In this document: positions 12,389 to 24,160 of the stretch, one piece after another
Position numbering within the stretch: position 1 is the stretch's first letter
How the letters are laid out: each line of letters opens with the position of its first letter
NCBI GenBank assembly: GCA_973895155.1
Contig: OZ316892.1
Coordinates: 3,224,001 to 3,288,000 of the forward strand
DNA from: Marsupella aquatica
Taxonomy: Eukaryota > Marchantiophyta
Direction of reading: 5' to 3'
Length of the DNA: 64,000 nucleotides
Notes under the pieces: generated by a model
Told to the model about the DNA's origin: nothing
Seen by the model: only the letters and a program-made list of their open reading frames with translations
Database searches by the model: none
Made by a program: the position numbers and the translations under genes

Positions 12389-12792
12389 AGAAATTCGTTG
12401 ATCAGGAAATGTGGGTTTTTGTTTGAATGCGTTCGCCATAGCTGGAGAGGAAGTGTGAACTACTGTACTGAATTTGTGTGGAAGGGCCGGAGCTTTCTGA
12501 TCGACCTACTCAATTTGTGGGGAAGGGCTAGAGCTTTCTGATCGTTGGTCAAATGCCCTGAAAGGATGGAGTGGACGGAGACAACGAATTAATAGAAATT
12601 CGTTTGATCAGGACATGTGGTTTCGGTTGAAATTCGTTCGCCATAGCTGGAGAGGAATTGAACTACTCAATTTGCGGGGAAGGGCCGGAGCTTTCTGATC
12701 GACATACTCAATTTGTGGGGAAGGGCTTGAGCTTTCTGATCAAGTGCCCTGAAAGGATGGAGTGGACGGAGACAATGAATTAACTTTTCGGA
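12389..12792. repeat. 205-bp tandem duplication upstream of the PPR gene
   Basis: Two copies start at 12389 and 12594, each beginning AGAAATTCGTT and ending with GGATGGAGTGGACGGAGACA. Each copy has an inner ~40-bp sub-repeat with GGGGAAGGGC and GAGCTTTCTGATC. It lies 320 bp before the PPR start codon, so it is in the promoter or leader. Confidence 0.85.
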
Positions 12793-13110
12793 CATTGAGT
12801 TCGTTTTCACAATCTTTTAGTACTTCCGCTTGCCAGCGACACGAGGGAATTGAGTGAACTGGGCGTCAACCCTAGTAGATATGACGGATTTGAAATTGGA
12901 AGAAACGGATTTTGAGTTGATGATTCAGTCTGGATCGTTATTATTCACTTCATTGCAATGGAAAGTGACACGAAAAGTAGCCTTGGTGATGGCCCCCCCT
13001 GTACGACAACTCCCCCGACGGATGATTGATGAAATGTGTGTGTCCCAGAGCTGATTTCGGTTGCCGGGGGAGGAGAAGCAGCAGCTGCTGAGGAACAATA
13101 TCAACAACCA

Positions 13111-15126
13111 ATGACGTGCTTCGCCCATTGCGCTCCGGTCCCCTTTGGTAGGTCTGCACTTTCTCCTCCTCTTCTTTCCTCCGCCGCGTCCTCTTCGTCA
13201 TACAGCAACGCAATTTCCCCTCCGGCATTTCACGGAATTCTCCTTTTGCACCCCGTAAGGAAGGCAAAGAATGGTCTCCATCATAAGCCCTTTAGAAGGC
13301 TTAGCTGCTTCAAAAATGACTGCAGTGTAAATCGACAGCATCGCAGACTTGTAGGCAATGGGAGAAAGAGTACCGTTAGGGACAGTGGTCTCAAAAAGAG
13401 GACTCAGGAAGAGCTGCTGGAAAGAATTGCCCATGAAGTACGTCAGAAGAGGGAGGGGGACAGAGTCACCACTCCGATTGTACGTGCCTTGACATGGGCC
13501 TGTCGATGGGTCACTGTCGCTTCTGATGTGGACACTATAGTTGGAGACCTGGATTTGCCCCTACCGATCTTCACGTCCACATTGCAGAAGCTGGGTATAG
13601 AGAGAAAGCCCCAGGCAGCTATGGCTCTGTTTCAATGGCTGCAGACAGCTCCGGGAATACTTCCGAATGTTTATACCTATAACAGCCTGCTGGGTTCTCT
13701 CAAGACCGCTGGACGCTATGACATGGCACTGAGTGTGTTCCAGCAAATGCAGGCCAGCTCCATCGCCCCGAACATTGTCACTTATAATACTCTCATCAAC
13801 TTGTACGAGCAGCAGGGCCTCTTTAATGAGGCCATTGATCACTATAATGGATTCAGACGACTAGGTGTACAGCCTACTCTGTACACGTTCAGGAATGTCA
13901 TTCAGATTCTCGCAAAGAAAGGGGATGTGGACAATGCACTGGGTGTCTTTAGAGAGTTCAAGCAGCAGCAGCAGGTTGGTGGAATCAATAAGGACGAGAA
14001 TCAGGTTGTGGAGCTCAAGAGGGAAACAGAGCAGCGGCAGCAACTGGAGAGGATAATGACACAACTTTGTTGTGAGAGATTCAAGGAGTTGGTTTCGGGG
14101 GAGAGTAAAAAGGGTGCTGGAGCTTTGCAATTTCTTAATAGAGTCAAGGGCTCCCAAATTGACTTGGATGCACAGGCGTATGAACAGTTTATTCTTGCGT
14201 GTGACGGAGAGGGGGAAGAAAATTACAAGGTTGTGAAGGTTCTCTATCGGCAAATGCGGCAGCAAAAAGTACCAATGAGTGTGAGGCTGTGCAATCATGT
14301 CATTCAAGTCCTTGGGCATGGGAAAAAATGGTGGGCTCCATTGGAAGTCTATGAGCATATGGTGCAAAATGGTCCAGAGCCAGATGCATTAACCTGTAGG
14401 CTCCTCCTAGCTCACTTCCAAGTTCTCCTAAACGCTGCACGGAACAGAGGAATTTGGAAGTGGTCACTGCAGCTACTTGATAAGATGATCGAGAAAGGAG
14501 TAGAACCGGACCAATTTGCGTGGAATGCAGCCCTTATTGCTTGTGCAAAGGCAGGTCAAACAGCTCCTGCCGTGTTTGTGTTCAAAACGATGACCGACCG
14601 CGGTCAAACACCTGGAATTGTCAGCTACGGAGCTCTCCTTAGTGCGCTGGAAAAGAGTAGTTCTCTCAATGAAGCAGAGCTGGTGTGGGAGCATATGCTG
14701 AAGGTCGGTTTGAAGCCTAATATTGTGGCTTACACAACAATGATCTCCTTGTATGGGAAGGTGGGTAAGTATAGCGCGGCCATGCAGCTCCTGAAGGTCA
14801 TGCGTGAAGCCGGAATTGAGCCTTCAGTGATAACTTTCAATGCATTGATAACAGCATGTGCCAGGGCTGGTGACGGTGACCGCGCTCAGGACTTGATCGA
14901 GCAGATGAAGGCTGCATGGATACAGCCAGATGCCATCACATATGCACAGCTTATCGAGGCTTTTGCCAACGCGGGCAGGTGGGAGCCTGCCATTGCAGCT
15001 TATGCCAAAATGCTGGAGCTGGATCTGAAGCCTCCTGCTTATGCATATGATGCAGTTGTCCGAGTCTGTAAAGCTAACAATGTCGTGTTTGACCTCGAAC
15101 CTTCGTTTGAACTAACAAAATCATAA
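13111..15126 (+). CDS. P-class pentatricopeptide repeat protein, probably organelle-targeted
   Basis: The 671-residue product probably binds a specific organellar RNA. Seen: a Ser/Ala/Pro-rich, basic N-terminus (MTCFAHCAPVPFGRSALSPP…) of chloroplast-transit-peptide type; a conserved-looking region before the repeats at about residues 110–185; then about eleven 35-residue PPR motifs from about residue 186 to 660, including NVYTYNSLLGSLKTAGRYD, NIVTYNTLINLYEQQG and SVITFNALITACARAGDGD. Repeats 3 and 4 are separated by a Gln-rich, charged linker at about residues 285–350. No E, DYW or SMR domain follows, so it is P-class. The frame opens at a GTG at 13036, but the first ATG is at 13111 and it starts a better transit peptide. 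It is intronless, as most land-plant PPR genes are. The RNA target and ortholog are not known. Confidence 0.93.
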   Translation: MTCFAHCAPVPFGRSALSPPLLSSAASSSSYSNAISPPAFHGILLLHPVRKAKNGLHHKPFRRLSCFKNDCSVNRQHRRLVGNGRKSTVRDSGLKKRTQEELLERIAHEVRQKREGDRVTTPIVRALTWACRWVTVASDVDTIVGDLDLPLPIFTSTLQKLGIERKPQAAMALFQWLQTAPGILPNVYTYNSLLGSLKTAGRYDMALSVFQQMQASSIAPNIVTYNTLINLYEQQGLFNEAIDHYNGFRRLGVQPTLYTFRNVIQILAKKGDVDNALGVFREFKQQQQVGGINKDENQVVELKRETEQRQQLERIMTQLCCERFKELVSGESKKGAGALQFLNRVKGSQIDLDAQAYEQFILACDGEGEENYKVVKVLYRQMRQQKVPMSVRLCNHVIQVLGHGKKWWAPLEVYEHMVQNGPEPDALTCRLLLAHFQVLLNAARNRGIWKWSLQLLDKMIEKGVEPDQFAWNAALIACAKAGQTAPAVFVFKTMTDRGQTPGIVSYGALLSALEKSSSLNEAELVWEHMLKVGLKPNIVAYTTMISLYGKVGKYSAAMQLLKVMREAGIEPSVITFNALITACARAGDGDRAQDLIEQMKAAWIQPDAITYAQLIEAFANAGRWEPAIAAYAKMLELDLKPPAYAYDAVVRVCKANNVVFDLEPSFELTKS

Positions 15127-16931
15127 GTGTTCACATCCATCCTTTCACTCTGGATGTTCATGTCAACCAATATCTTTTGATGCTCTTGAGCTTGCCTACT
15201 TTGTGGTCGATCAATGAAACACGGAGTTTTAGTGACAGAGATTCGAGCCTTTCTTTTGAACCTTGCTGCCAAAGTCACCCGCTTGACCGTCCAGCTGGAG
15301 ACTGTCATTGAACTACTGTTATACTGGTAGCCGGATTGGCCTCAGTGGGCGGTCTCGTGAAGCAAGCAGTTATTGTCTTGGCTGAGTCTCTGGATTGCCA
15401 AGTGCCTCTCCGTTCTCCGTTCTCCTTGCCTTCCTTCCCCCTGAAAGTCCTTCCAAATTGGAACACTTGTGGCTGTCGTCCTTCGGTAACTGGAAATAGT
15501 TTCGGCAAGTGGAAATAGAGAAAGCTCTCTCGAAATGAAAGTTTACCGGTGGGTCTTGCTGTCCTTCAAAAGTGCATCGTTGGCCTTTTTGGTAATCACA
15601 GTCTGAAGTTTTATCCTGAGATCAGCTTTAACAGTACTACCAACCGATTGGAGTATATATCAAGCTGAACTTGAATTCTAGAAGAACGAAGCTTGTCCAA
15701 ACTATCTTGCTCCCATAGGAAAGGGAGAAGCGTTCTGGCAGTCGACGTGATAGTTAAACGTGCAACGTCTAATCAGCGGGAAAACTTTGTCGTCAGATGG
15801 ATTTTCAGAAATTCTCTGCCCTTATGAAACTCCATTCGCCTACTCAACTTTATCTCTTGTTATCTTTGTACTCACTCTCGGTTCCAAAAGATGCGACAGA
15901 GTGAAAAACACTATTTGTTTAGAGACCACTCGAACTTGTTTTATAATCCGTAAAGTACTCAAAGGTCGAATTCAATTTTCGTAGATCAATAACTTCCAAA
16001 TTTTTCAATCTATGCTTCAAACTTTTGCTCTCCTGACCGCTCCAAGAACTGCTCTCTTGGAGAACGGAGACTGTTGACCTTGCAATTCGGGAAATCAAGA
16101 GCTCTGGAAAGGCATAACATATTCAATCAAATCAACTTCGCAGCTCGACAAACCAGATTGATCTGCTAAGGATCACTTGGCGGCAGCGAAAACATGGTGC
16201 AACGAAAGAAATGTGATGGAGGGAAAAAAAGACATGCCGAAAGTCTAGAAGCACTACGAAACTGCAGGGCCGGTGATTTCAATTCTAACCAAATGCCATT
16301 ATAGTGTGCTTCGCGGTGCAGTGGTATCTCTTGAAAGCAAGCAGGTGATATGTTGTCCTTTCTCGATTGATCCATTGACTGCATCTCGCCCAGTTTCCTC
16401 GATAATACGACTCTCATAATTTTGCTACACTTTCTAGAATAATAGACTGCAAGCAACGTGGGAGAACACCAAAGCAAGCAACTTGGGAGAACACCGAAGC
16501 AAGCCCTTTGCAACGGATATTGCAGATATCATGGCACCACATCTTCCTCATCCCACCGCCTGCAATGCCCACGCCGCCATTACCGTAGCTAATGGAGCTG
16601 TGAAGCTGGTGGTCAGGGGTGAGCTCCGACTTCGTTCGCCCGACTAACATCCCTAGCTAGTACATCGATTTCTCTATGTTCCACCCCACAGCTCCGCAGC
16701 CAGGTTCGCGCTCATACGCATCAGTCCAGCTGTGGAGGCGTGGCAGAGCCAACGTTCAGTGCCTTACTCGGTTGTTTAACTAGCTTCGAAATGGGGAATA
16801 GTGCAATATCCGTGAGTTGCATTTTGAAGCGCTGAACGGTCCACTATTGTGCGCCCCGAATGTGGTTGATGAGATAGTCAGAAGCAGGTCCAAAACTAGA
16901 GGAACAAAATATTGCCAATGTTTCCAGGAGT
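15127..16931. other. 3' flank of the PPR gene and intergenic DNA
   Basis: No gene is recognised. A 27-bp direct duplication with core GGGAGAACACC…AAGCAAGC occurs at about 16450–16505. Short open frames carry no domain. Confidence 0.5.
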
Positions 16932-17250
16932 CTAAGGCTCTAGAGTGTCGGCGATTGTGATTTTGACGCAGCGTTCTGGGAACCCCCGTTTCAGGTCAGC
17001 CTCAACCTTTCCGAGCTTGGTGGAGCTGCGGCCGTGGATGACGACATTGAAGCCTTGTCGATAGAGCTCTTTCGCAAAGCCAAGTCCGATACCGCTGCTG
17101 CCGCCGGTCACGAGTGCCTAAGAGTCTCCTTGGCGTTTGTATCGGCTCAGGGTGCTCGCTCCAGCAAATCACAACAAATTGCAGGAGTTTGAGCCCTAAG
17201 TACCAGGCTTCGAACAAGCCTAACGTGCACACGAATGTGCTATTTGACAT
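16932..17250 (-). pseudogene. Short-chain dehydrogenase/reductase (SDR) relic
   Basis: The minus strand encodes the start of a classical SDR Rossmann fold: ALVTGGSSGIGLGFAKEL (the TGxxxGIG cofactor-binding motif), then the second strand FNVVIHGRSS. The frame stops at 16932, after about 60 residues, before the NAG, Ser and YxxxK catalytic motifs, and no further SDR sequence is visible downstream. Just before ALVTG the same frame has TAG where a Trp codon (TGG) would be expected in RQGDS-W-ALVTG. A hydrophobic membrane-anchor-like N-terminus (from the ATG at 17250) is in another frame, implying a frameshift near 17160. The arrangement resembles the N-terminus of membrane 3-ketoacyl-CoA reductase/hydroxysteroid-dehydrogenase SDRs. 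An alternative is that TTAG is a 3' splice site of a real exon. Confidence 0.65.
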
Positions 17251-19677
17251 TTAGAGAACGTAATCTAGTTATCGGCGATGGTTTCAGCACACCTGGTCTT
17301 TTGAGAAGACTTGGATTCTAGCTCCACCGGCCACTTAGGAGAATTGACGCAAGAATTTATCAGAAACTGACACAACAAATCGGATCCTCGCCAGACTCAG
17401 AGCTATCGTTTGCCAGAGTCTTGCCAGAGTCTGCTGATATGTCTCCCTCCTTTCTCTCTCCTTTGTCAGATTATTCTTTCGATGAAACATTGAAACTATT
17501 TGCTGTTCGTAATCCGGAATTATGACCATGCAAATTGCTCTTTGACCACACAATTCTACCCATTCCGAGTCCATGCTGAAAAATGGAGAGCTCCTTTCGA
17601 TCTTATTACCGAGCTTACTATTACAGCTCCTGAAGTACAGGCTTCAACTTTCGAAGTTGGTTGACCTGTGGCCACTTCAATGCCTTCACCCTCTTCTACC
17701 GTCTCTACGGCATCATGCACTTCGGTGTGAAAAACTGAGGGCCCAGTTTCAACAATGGATATCGTGCTTTGTTCTTTTGTAATGTCTTCTACACCATCCA
17801 GAAAATGGTAACCTTACTTGTGCCTGACAACAATTCCTGCCTGTGGGCCTCTCGACGGACTCGAGACACAGCACGCTTCCCGATGAGAATCACATAATTG
17901 TGTGATGTGAAACGTCCAGGAATGACTGACTGAGCAATGTCAATTGTAACAACACATAACGTATCCGACCAGTTTTGACAAATGGCTCAAAACATGGGTA
18001 GTTAAGTCACCAGCAACATCCTCAGCTAAAACATTCCTCATCGATGAACGTGGCATCTAGGAACCTTTTGAGACCCACCAGTTCTTCCAACAAATTCGCC
18101 ATGCACATTAATATGCAACACGGAAATAATCATTCCCTTCGTGGATATGGTTAACAGTATCGACCTTCGTCTAAACAGAGGAGAACTAAAAGAGGAGGAC
18201 AATGTTGTACGTTCTAAGAACTGAACGGCAACATATATCTAAAAACCTTTGCACAACTCAAATCAATCTCGTTGTGAAATAATTAGACAAAGACATATTG
18301 AGAGGGCAGTACGTACAGTCGTGCAGAATCATATCACACTCACATGATTTCAAATCAGATTAGAAAATTGAAAGAGATGATTGTGATCGTTATATAGAAT
18401 AGTAAGTCACAAGAAGTACTTTCTTGCAGACAGTGTTGCAGCCAAACGAAAACTTGGTTCAAAGACATTTTATTCAGTGGTTGAGACGGTACAGTAATTT
18501 CAAGTAGAGTGAACGATTTCCAGGCCTTATTAAGTCCTACCAGTGGACATCGTCATCCATCGTCTACTTATTATGAATTAGAGGTACCTCGCAAGATTCA
18601 TAATTACATGGGGCTACTGTGAGCCATCGCTACATCAGATAGCCATAAGAAACACAACACAGTAAGCACTTCTATATACATTTGTGACAGCTGTAGATTC
18701 TTAGCCCTTCGAACATAGGGGCCAGCGCATTATTTCTTCACTATATAGAACTGTGAGAATTGCACGTAGCTAGGTCACTCTTATAGCTGTGTGAGCTGAA
18801 ACTCACTAGTCGCGTGGCACGACCTGGAAACAAACAGAATGAACAAGTTCAGTTCTCAAGAGAGCATTGGTACTGATGGGAAGCCATCGTTGCTCCATCT
18901 CAGACTCCAACTTACTACAAACGAACACTTTATCAATTTCTATATCAGCTCAATTCCAAGCCGAAATGTTTGATAGTCGAAAGACTGACTTTGATCCAAA
19001 GGAAACCCTTTCACCCGTTAGTTCTAAGCATGCAGATTGCTGCCTGACATAAGATCTAATGACTAATTATATAACCTAGAGGTACGTTCAGCGAATTTTC
19101 TGTGTACAATTGACCATATAATTACCTGAGTGTGCAAATCAGAGTCTCAGATATTTACAAACCAGTGATGTCACCAAAATCTATACGGTTACTTTCCGTC
19201 TCCTGCGAGAACGAATTGAATTTCCATAACATATGGGGCAACATATCAGGTAATTAATATGCCTCAGCTAATAGAGGGGTTGGCTTGTGCTAGTGTATTG
19301 CATAGATGAGCCCTGAGAAAATAAATCGAAGTTTAAAGTCATTTTCTAGACTAATTTAGATTACTGTACAGATCTCCCGTCGCGTTGTGACCCAGAAAAT
19401 TCTACAGATTCAGAATCATATCAAATTAAATCACAAAGGCAATGGAACAATGGAGCGTTTTTACTCTCGGTTCTAGTGCTGTAAATGCTGTCCTGAATAC
19501 ACAGAGCCAGCGTTCTCATTAACGTGTACACAACTACAAACGGTAACTCGAGCATGACTTTGAGCTACAGATCATTGGAAGTGTGCTGAAATACATTCTT
19601 GGTTAAAGTGAATGGAATACCCATAGAACGGGCTTCAGAACCACACAGACCACTAATATGGTGCAATTCTTGCGAAA
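17251..19677. other. Intergenic DNA, nothing recognised
   Basis: AT-rich sequence with only short open frames on either strand and no domain, RNA gene or clear repeat. Confidence 0.5.
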
Positions 19678-20163
19678 TCAATTGATTAACAAGAGCAAAC
19701 TCAGCAGTAAGTGAGCTTCTGCGTAGTGAACAAATTCACTTACCTGGCTGGTACTCTTGCAGGAAGCACCCCAGTTTTCGAGACGATTCCACACTTGTTT
19801 CACAGGGTCATACAAGGTGAAGCCGTCTGGCGTCACCCTCCAGTCGTTGATGCTGGAGTCATACAGTGGTGCATTATCGATGTCCCAGACGGCGACGCAT
19901 GCACTCTGCGCATTCCATTTGAAAGTACACCACCACAAAGTGGTTCCGCCAACGTTGGGCTTGAATCTCCAGCTCCAGACTTCGTTGTTCTGCATCGTGC
20001 GTGTGCCCAAGTCGTCGTTTCCGGACCCGCAGTGTGCTATGATAGGTCCGCCTGTGTAGTCTTGTATCCCGACCCCAGGCGTGCCAGTAATCGGGAAACA
20101 GTGGATCACATCTAGGCAGAGCAGGAGCATTACTCCCAGCACGGCTGCCTTCGGCAGATTCAT
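19678..20163 (-). CDS. Secreted plant self-incompatibility S1 / S-protein homologue (SPH) family
   Basis: SPH proteins are small secreted cysteine-bearing β-sandwich proteins; the founding member is the poppy stigma S determinant, but the role here is unknown. Seen: a signal peptide at about residues 1–22, then family hallmarks AHCGSGNDDLGTRTM, WSWRFKPNVGGTTLWWCTFKW and ACVAVWDID, with four mature cysteines at residues 45, 79, 89 and 135. The ATG at 20163 is chosen because the signal peptide follows directly. After residue 140 a strong 5' splice site (CAG|GTAAGT, boundary 19744|19743) is present; if used, the last codons lie in an exon that was not found. If unspliced, 21 more residues ending in a hydrophobic LLLSLLLL tail precede the stop. 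Most family members are intronless, so the donor is unusual. A probable intron in the 5' leader is listed separately. Confidence 0.85.
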   Translation of the reverse strand: MNLPKAAVLGVMLLLCLDVIHCFPITGTPGVGIQDYTGGPIIAHCGSGNDDLGTRTMQNNEVWSWRFKPNVGGTTLWWCTFKWNAQSACVAVWDIDNAPLYDSSINDWRVTPDGFTLYDPVKQVWNRLENWGASCKSTSQVSEFVHYAEAHLLLSLLLLIN

Positions 20164-20197
20164 CTTGAAAGCCTGTACTCAGTCACACACACGTTCA

Positions 20198-20271
20198 CTG
20201 TAAGCACGCAAAGGGCACCTTAAATTATGAAAGGAAGCGAGCACTGTTAGCATTTTCTCAAACACAGTTAC
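20198..20271 (-). other. Probable 5'-leader intron of the SPH gene
   Basis: On the minus strand CCAG|GTAACT at 20272|20271 and GCTTACAG|TGAACG at 20198|20197 bound a 74-nt candidate intron ending 34 nt before the SPH start codon. The size is near the plant minimum. The call rests on splice consensus only. Confidence 0.4.
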
Positions 20272-23200
20272 CTGGATCGATCAGGAGACGACTTCGACGT
20301 ATCACTTGCAGAATGGGAGGATGATTTAAGATTATAGCCAAGCAACGTACTAGCCGCATTCATTTTGTGGTGACTATTTGAATTTCAACAGTAGCACAAC
20401 AGTGGCACTGCTACTTTTTACAATCGCGCGAGAATTCGACCGAGCACGGGTTCTAAATGTCTCGTCCAATTCTTCGGAAGCCTTTTCACGCCAGGCAAAA
20501 TAGAAACAAGTAGAGTTTGACTCATATAGACCCAGAGACCTACGGTAGCTTCATCATCCCAACCCTCGCTCGCCGTCTCAACAATCGCCGTCACCCTCCC
20601 GTGGCTCCCAATACAATAACTCTATACGTGACGGCTCCACATTTCTAACACCACGGTCGTCATAACAGCTCAACCCAGTTCCGGAGGAAGCGGGTCGAAT
20701 TGAGGTTACAGATAGAATGTGATGGGCGGATGCTGAATAACGAGGTGATGCGCATCAACTGATGACCCAAATCCATTTCATATTGCGCTCAGAATACTCT
20801 TTCGGGGCTCTGAATTCATGTATTTCCTTCTGAGATTCTGGACGTTAATAGCTGGTACCGAGCACACACCATCACGGTGTACGACAAGTTATGATGAGAT
20901 AGCAGAGTAGCCACCGCGTGGCAATGGACCCGAAGTTTTCGGCATCAGAACGGGGCAGGCGGAAATAAGGACGACACCATACGCGACGCACCGGCGTTGA
21001 CGCTTCCAGTGGTATCATGATCTATGCTGTCCAAGTCGTAGAGTTACTACTCTAAACTAGAGCTCTGGCAAGCAAGTTCCAAAGACCTCGATCGATGGTC
21101 GTGGAAGTCCAATCAAACACTCCGTGCACTCGAGAATGGAGAGAAGTTAGGCAAATCCAGTCTATCGATAGACGGACAAACTGTAGAATTTACATGATCG
21201 TTCACCAACTAGCGAAAATGGGATCAGAGCAAGCACGATCTAGCAGTGCAAGACGCTCAAACGAGCCAGCTATCCTGCTGCAAAGTCTAATTCGTCACAG
21301 AAAGGAATACCTGCATATAGAAGCCTGGTTGGCGAAAGGAGTATGAAGTTTCTTCAGGAATTGAACGAGAAAGGACAGAGACACCGCTTTGCAGAAAAAG
21401 GAGCAACAAAATGCATAGGCAAAGAGAAAGAAATCCATGAAGAACTAATCAAAAGCTATCTCACAAGTGGGTCACATTTAACAAACACCGTGGCCCCATA
21501 CGACATCACGTTACGTCAAACACAGACCCGTCGGGTCCGGAACGTAATCGGCCAAAAGACGAAAAGCTACCAAGACTCTAACCAACGAATGATCTACGTT
21601 CATAGTGGTAACGATGTGACTGCGCAAAACGAGACGTGAATGTTCTCAAGCTGGTTGAGATGGCCAACCAGTACGAACTCAACAACGTCACATGGTCACT
21701 CAGCTCGTTCTGACTCAACGATACGAGACGAACAAATGTTACAACCATCTCCACTTGTCGGTATCAATGGTAGTGTTGTCTACATGACAGAACAAACGCA
21801 AAATTACGTAAAGAGAAAGTCGATCAGGAGACGGAACTTAAGAAAGATGGATCGAAAGCGAATCGTTCGGTCGTCATCCCAAGTTAGTCCTCCACAGTCT
21901 CTGCATATACACAATTCATCTAAACGACCGAATTCACGAAATTAAACGGAAGCAACGCGAAACGACGACGACGAACGAGAAGTAGTCGTTTCTGACTCCT
22001 GATGAAAATTTGATCGGCCGATTGACTAGAATCTAATTCTGACCTCGACACGCAAACCTTTTCAATATCCAATTGTTGCCAAGGCCGTGTTAATTGAGAA
22101 ACTTAACCTATCAAAAACCATTCAGCTATGCGGTCTACAGCAATGAAGCTCACTCCATCACCGTTGATAAACTGTCTAGCTTACCATTGCAGCTGGGTCG
22201 GAGCAGCTGTCACCGCAATCACTCGATCAGTCAGCAGCAAGCTAGTGAGAACGAGAAATCCACAGAAATCGAAGCAGCCAAAACCGGAAGTCCTTCGATC
22301 GACTCGAGCAAGCTAGATGAGTGACTGTTCTACAGATACTCCACTGGCCTGCAGAATCTCTCTATTTATACTGTTTCCAGTGTCGAAACTCTTAGAGATT
22401 CAGTTCTCTCACAGTCATATCTTGTCAATCAGCTTTGGCTCAGACACAAAACCTAATTATAAAAAATTCTTTTTTTAATTTCTCGACAACTCACTCTCAC
22501 TTTCTTAAGTCTGGAGATTCTCTCTATGTACCGTTTACACACTGAGAGGCTCAGCGCAACCTCAGGTCTGGGTTCCATGAATGTCCATATCTAGGTGTAC
22601 TCTGTTGATTCAGACTTTTCGCCACATCTCCAATTCACTAGGAAAACTCTAGATGAGGAAAACCTCAGTCCCCGAGAGCCCCTTGGGGTCACCATGAGTA
22701 TACTAGGGTGGAGGGTGTTGTAAGAGGGTTATCGTGAAATTTTGCCACAAGTCCAGATGTGTAAATAGGGACCAGTTCAAGCTTGGATATGTGGATTCTG
22801 TGGATAAGTGCCGGTCATAATCGGATAACCAGCACCCCTTTGTTCGGTCTAATATGACCACTTTTGGCGATAATTATCCATAGCAAAAGTGATAGTCCCT
22901 TTAATAGTTTCTTTGTGAATGCACCAGATCTCTACCGTCACTAAACGACAAGATGCTTTGATTGATTTGCAACAATTACAAAGAGTACTCATGCACTAAT
23001 CTAGTTAGCAAGGGTTTGTACAAAAGGTTTAATGGGGCATGAGGACTGTAGGGGGTGGAATCAACCTGAAAGAAAGTTCACATTGACATCAAAATTTTAG
23101 ACTGCAATGCCAAACTCCAAACTCCTAGTGATTGAGAGGGCAAGACGTTGAGCATGGAGGTCAGGCATAATCTTGGGGGACTCCCTATCTGGAGCCCCCT

Positions 23201-23299
23201 ACATTACCTACCTTAAAAGGTGGACCTCACCCCAACACTCCTGCCCATCCCTTCATTCATAGTGGAAATGAGAGCTACAGGTATATGTGCAGCTGTGGT

Positions 23300-24160
23300 T
23301 GAAGGGTTTCCCGACCTGCAAGACATTTGCTTACTCCATCTGTAGGAGGAATTGCCAAATATATAATGTAGGCAGGATTTGTGTGGAACTTAGAGGAGGG
23401 ATATTTAATATTCCTACTAAATTTTACCAAAACCTGGCTTGCATGGGTGAGAGGGAAAATTGCCAGATCTAACAACCCTTTTGAAATCTAGAAAGATCTG
23501 GTTTCTATGACCAGGAGTATCTATCTGCAGGGAAGGGAATTGAAGTGATGCTTGGATGGGCCAAACACTTTTTGACACCCAAAACAATGAGCATGTATAG
23601 AAAGGAAAGGTTCTTCCTAAGTGAAAAGTAATCTTTCAGAATGCTCTGTGCAGGTTGCAGTGGTCTATTCAAAGCACCTTACCAAACATGGTGGTCCATG
23701 GAGCTTCAGTTTTCTAGAGCATAATACTTAACAAATACCCTGAGCAACAGTGAGTGGTCTCTCCCTTAGTCCTTTGACTTGCAGGTCGCCATCTCAAAGG
23801 ATTTGTGTGTGACTTGGAAAATTCCTACCAGGCAATTCACAAACTACTTGCTTGGGTGAGAGGGCAAATTGCCAAATCTAACGATCTGCTTTGTATCTAG
23901 GAAGATTTGAGGTCTGAATAAATTTGATTTCTATGACCAGGAGTATCTTCAGGGAAGGTATTGAAGTTGATGCTTGGATGGACCACACTTTTGACACCCA
24001 ATTAACTAGGCAGTGAGCATGTATACAAAGGACAAGGTCTACCTAAATTAAAAGTAACCTTTCAGAGTGCTCCATGCAAGTTGCAGTGGTCTATTCAAAG
24101 CATCTTACCAAACATGGTGGTCCATGAAGCTTCAGTTTTGTAGAGCATGATGTGGAATTT
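23300..24160. repeat. 426-bp tandem duplication
   Basis: Copies are aligned by CCAGGAGTATCT at 23511 and 23937. Shared landmarks are GGGTGAGAGGGNAAATTGCC, TTTCTATGACCAGGAGTATC, GCAGTGGTCTATTCAAAGCA and ACCAAACATGGTGGTCCATG. Similarity is clear but copies differ by many substitutions and small indels. Confidence 0.85.

Noticed and set aside
13861-14367. 168-codon minus-strand ORF
   Set aside because: It is antisense to the PPR coding region.
20990-21060. Copia-type primer-binding-site-like TGGTATCATGATC
   Set aside because: Match to the initiator-Met primer site is imperfect and no LTR, polypurine tract or polyprotein accompanies it.
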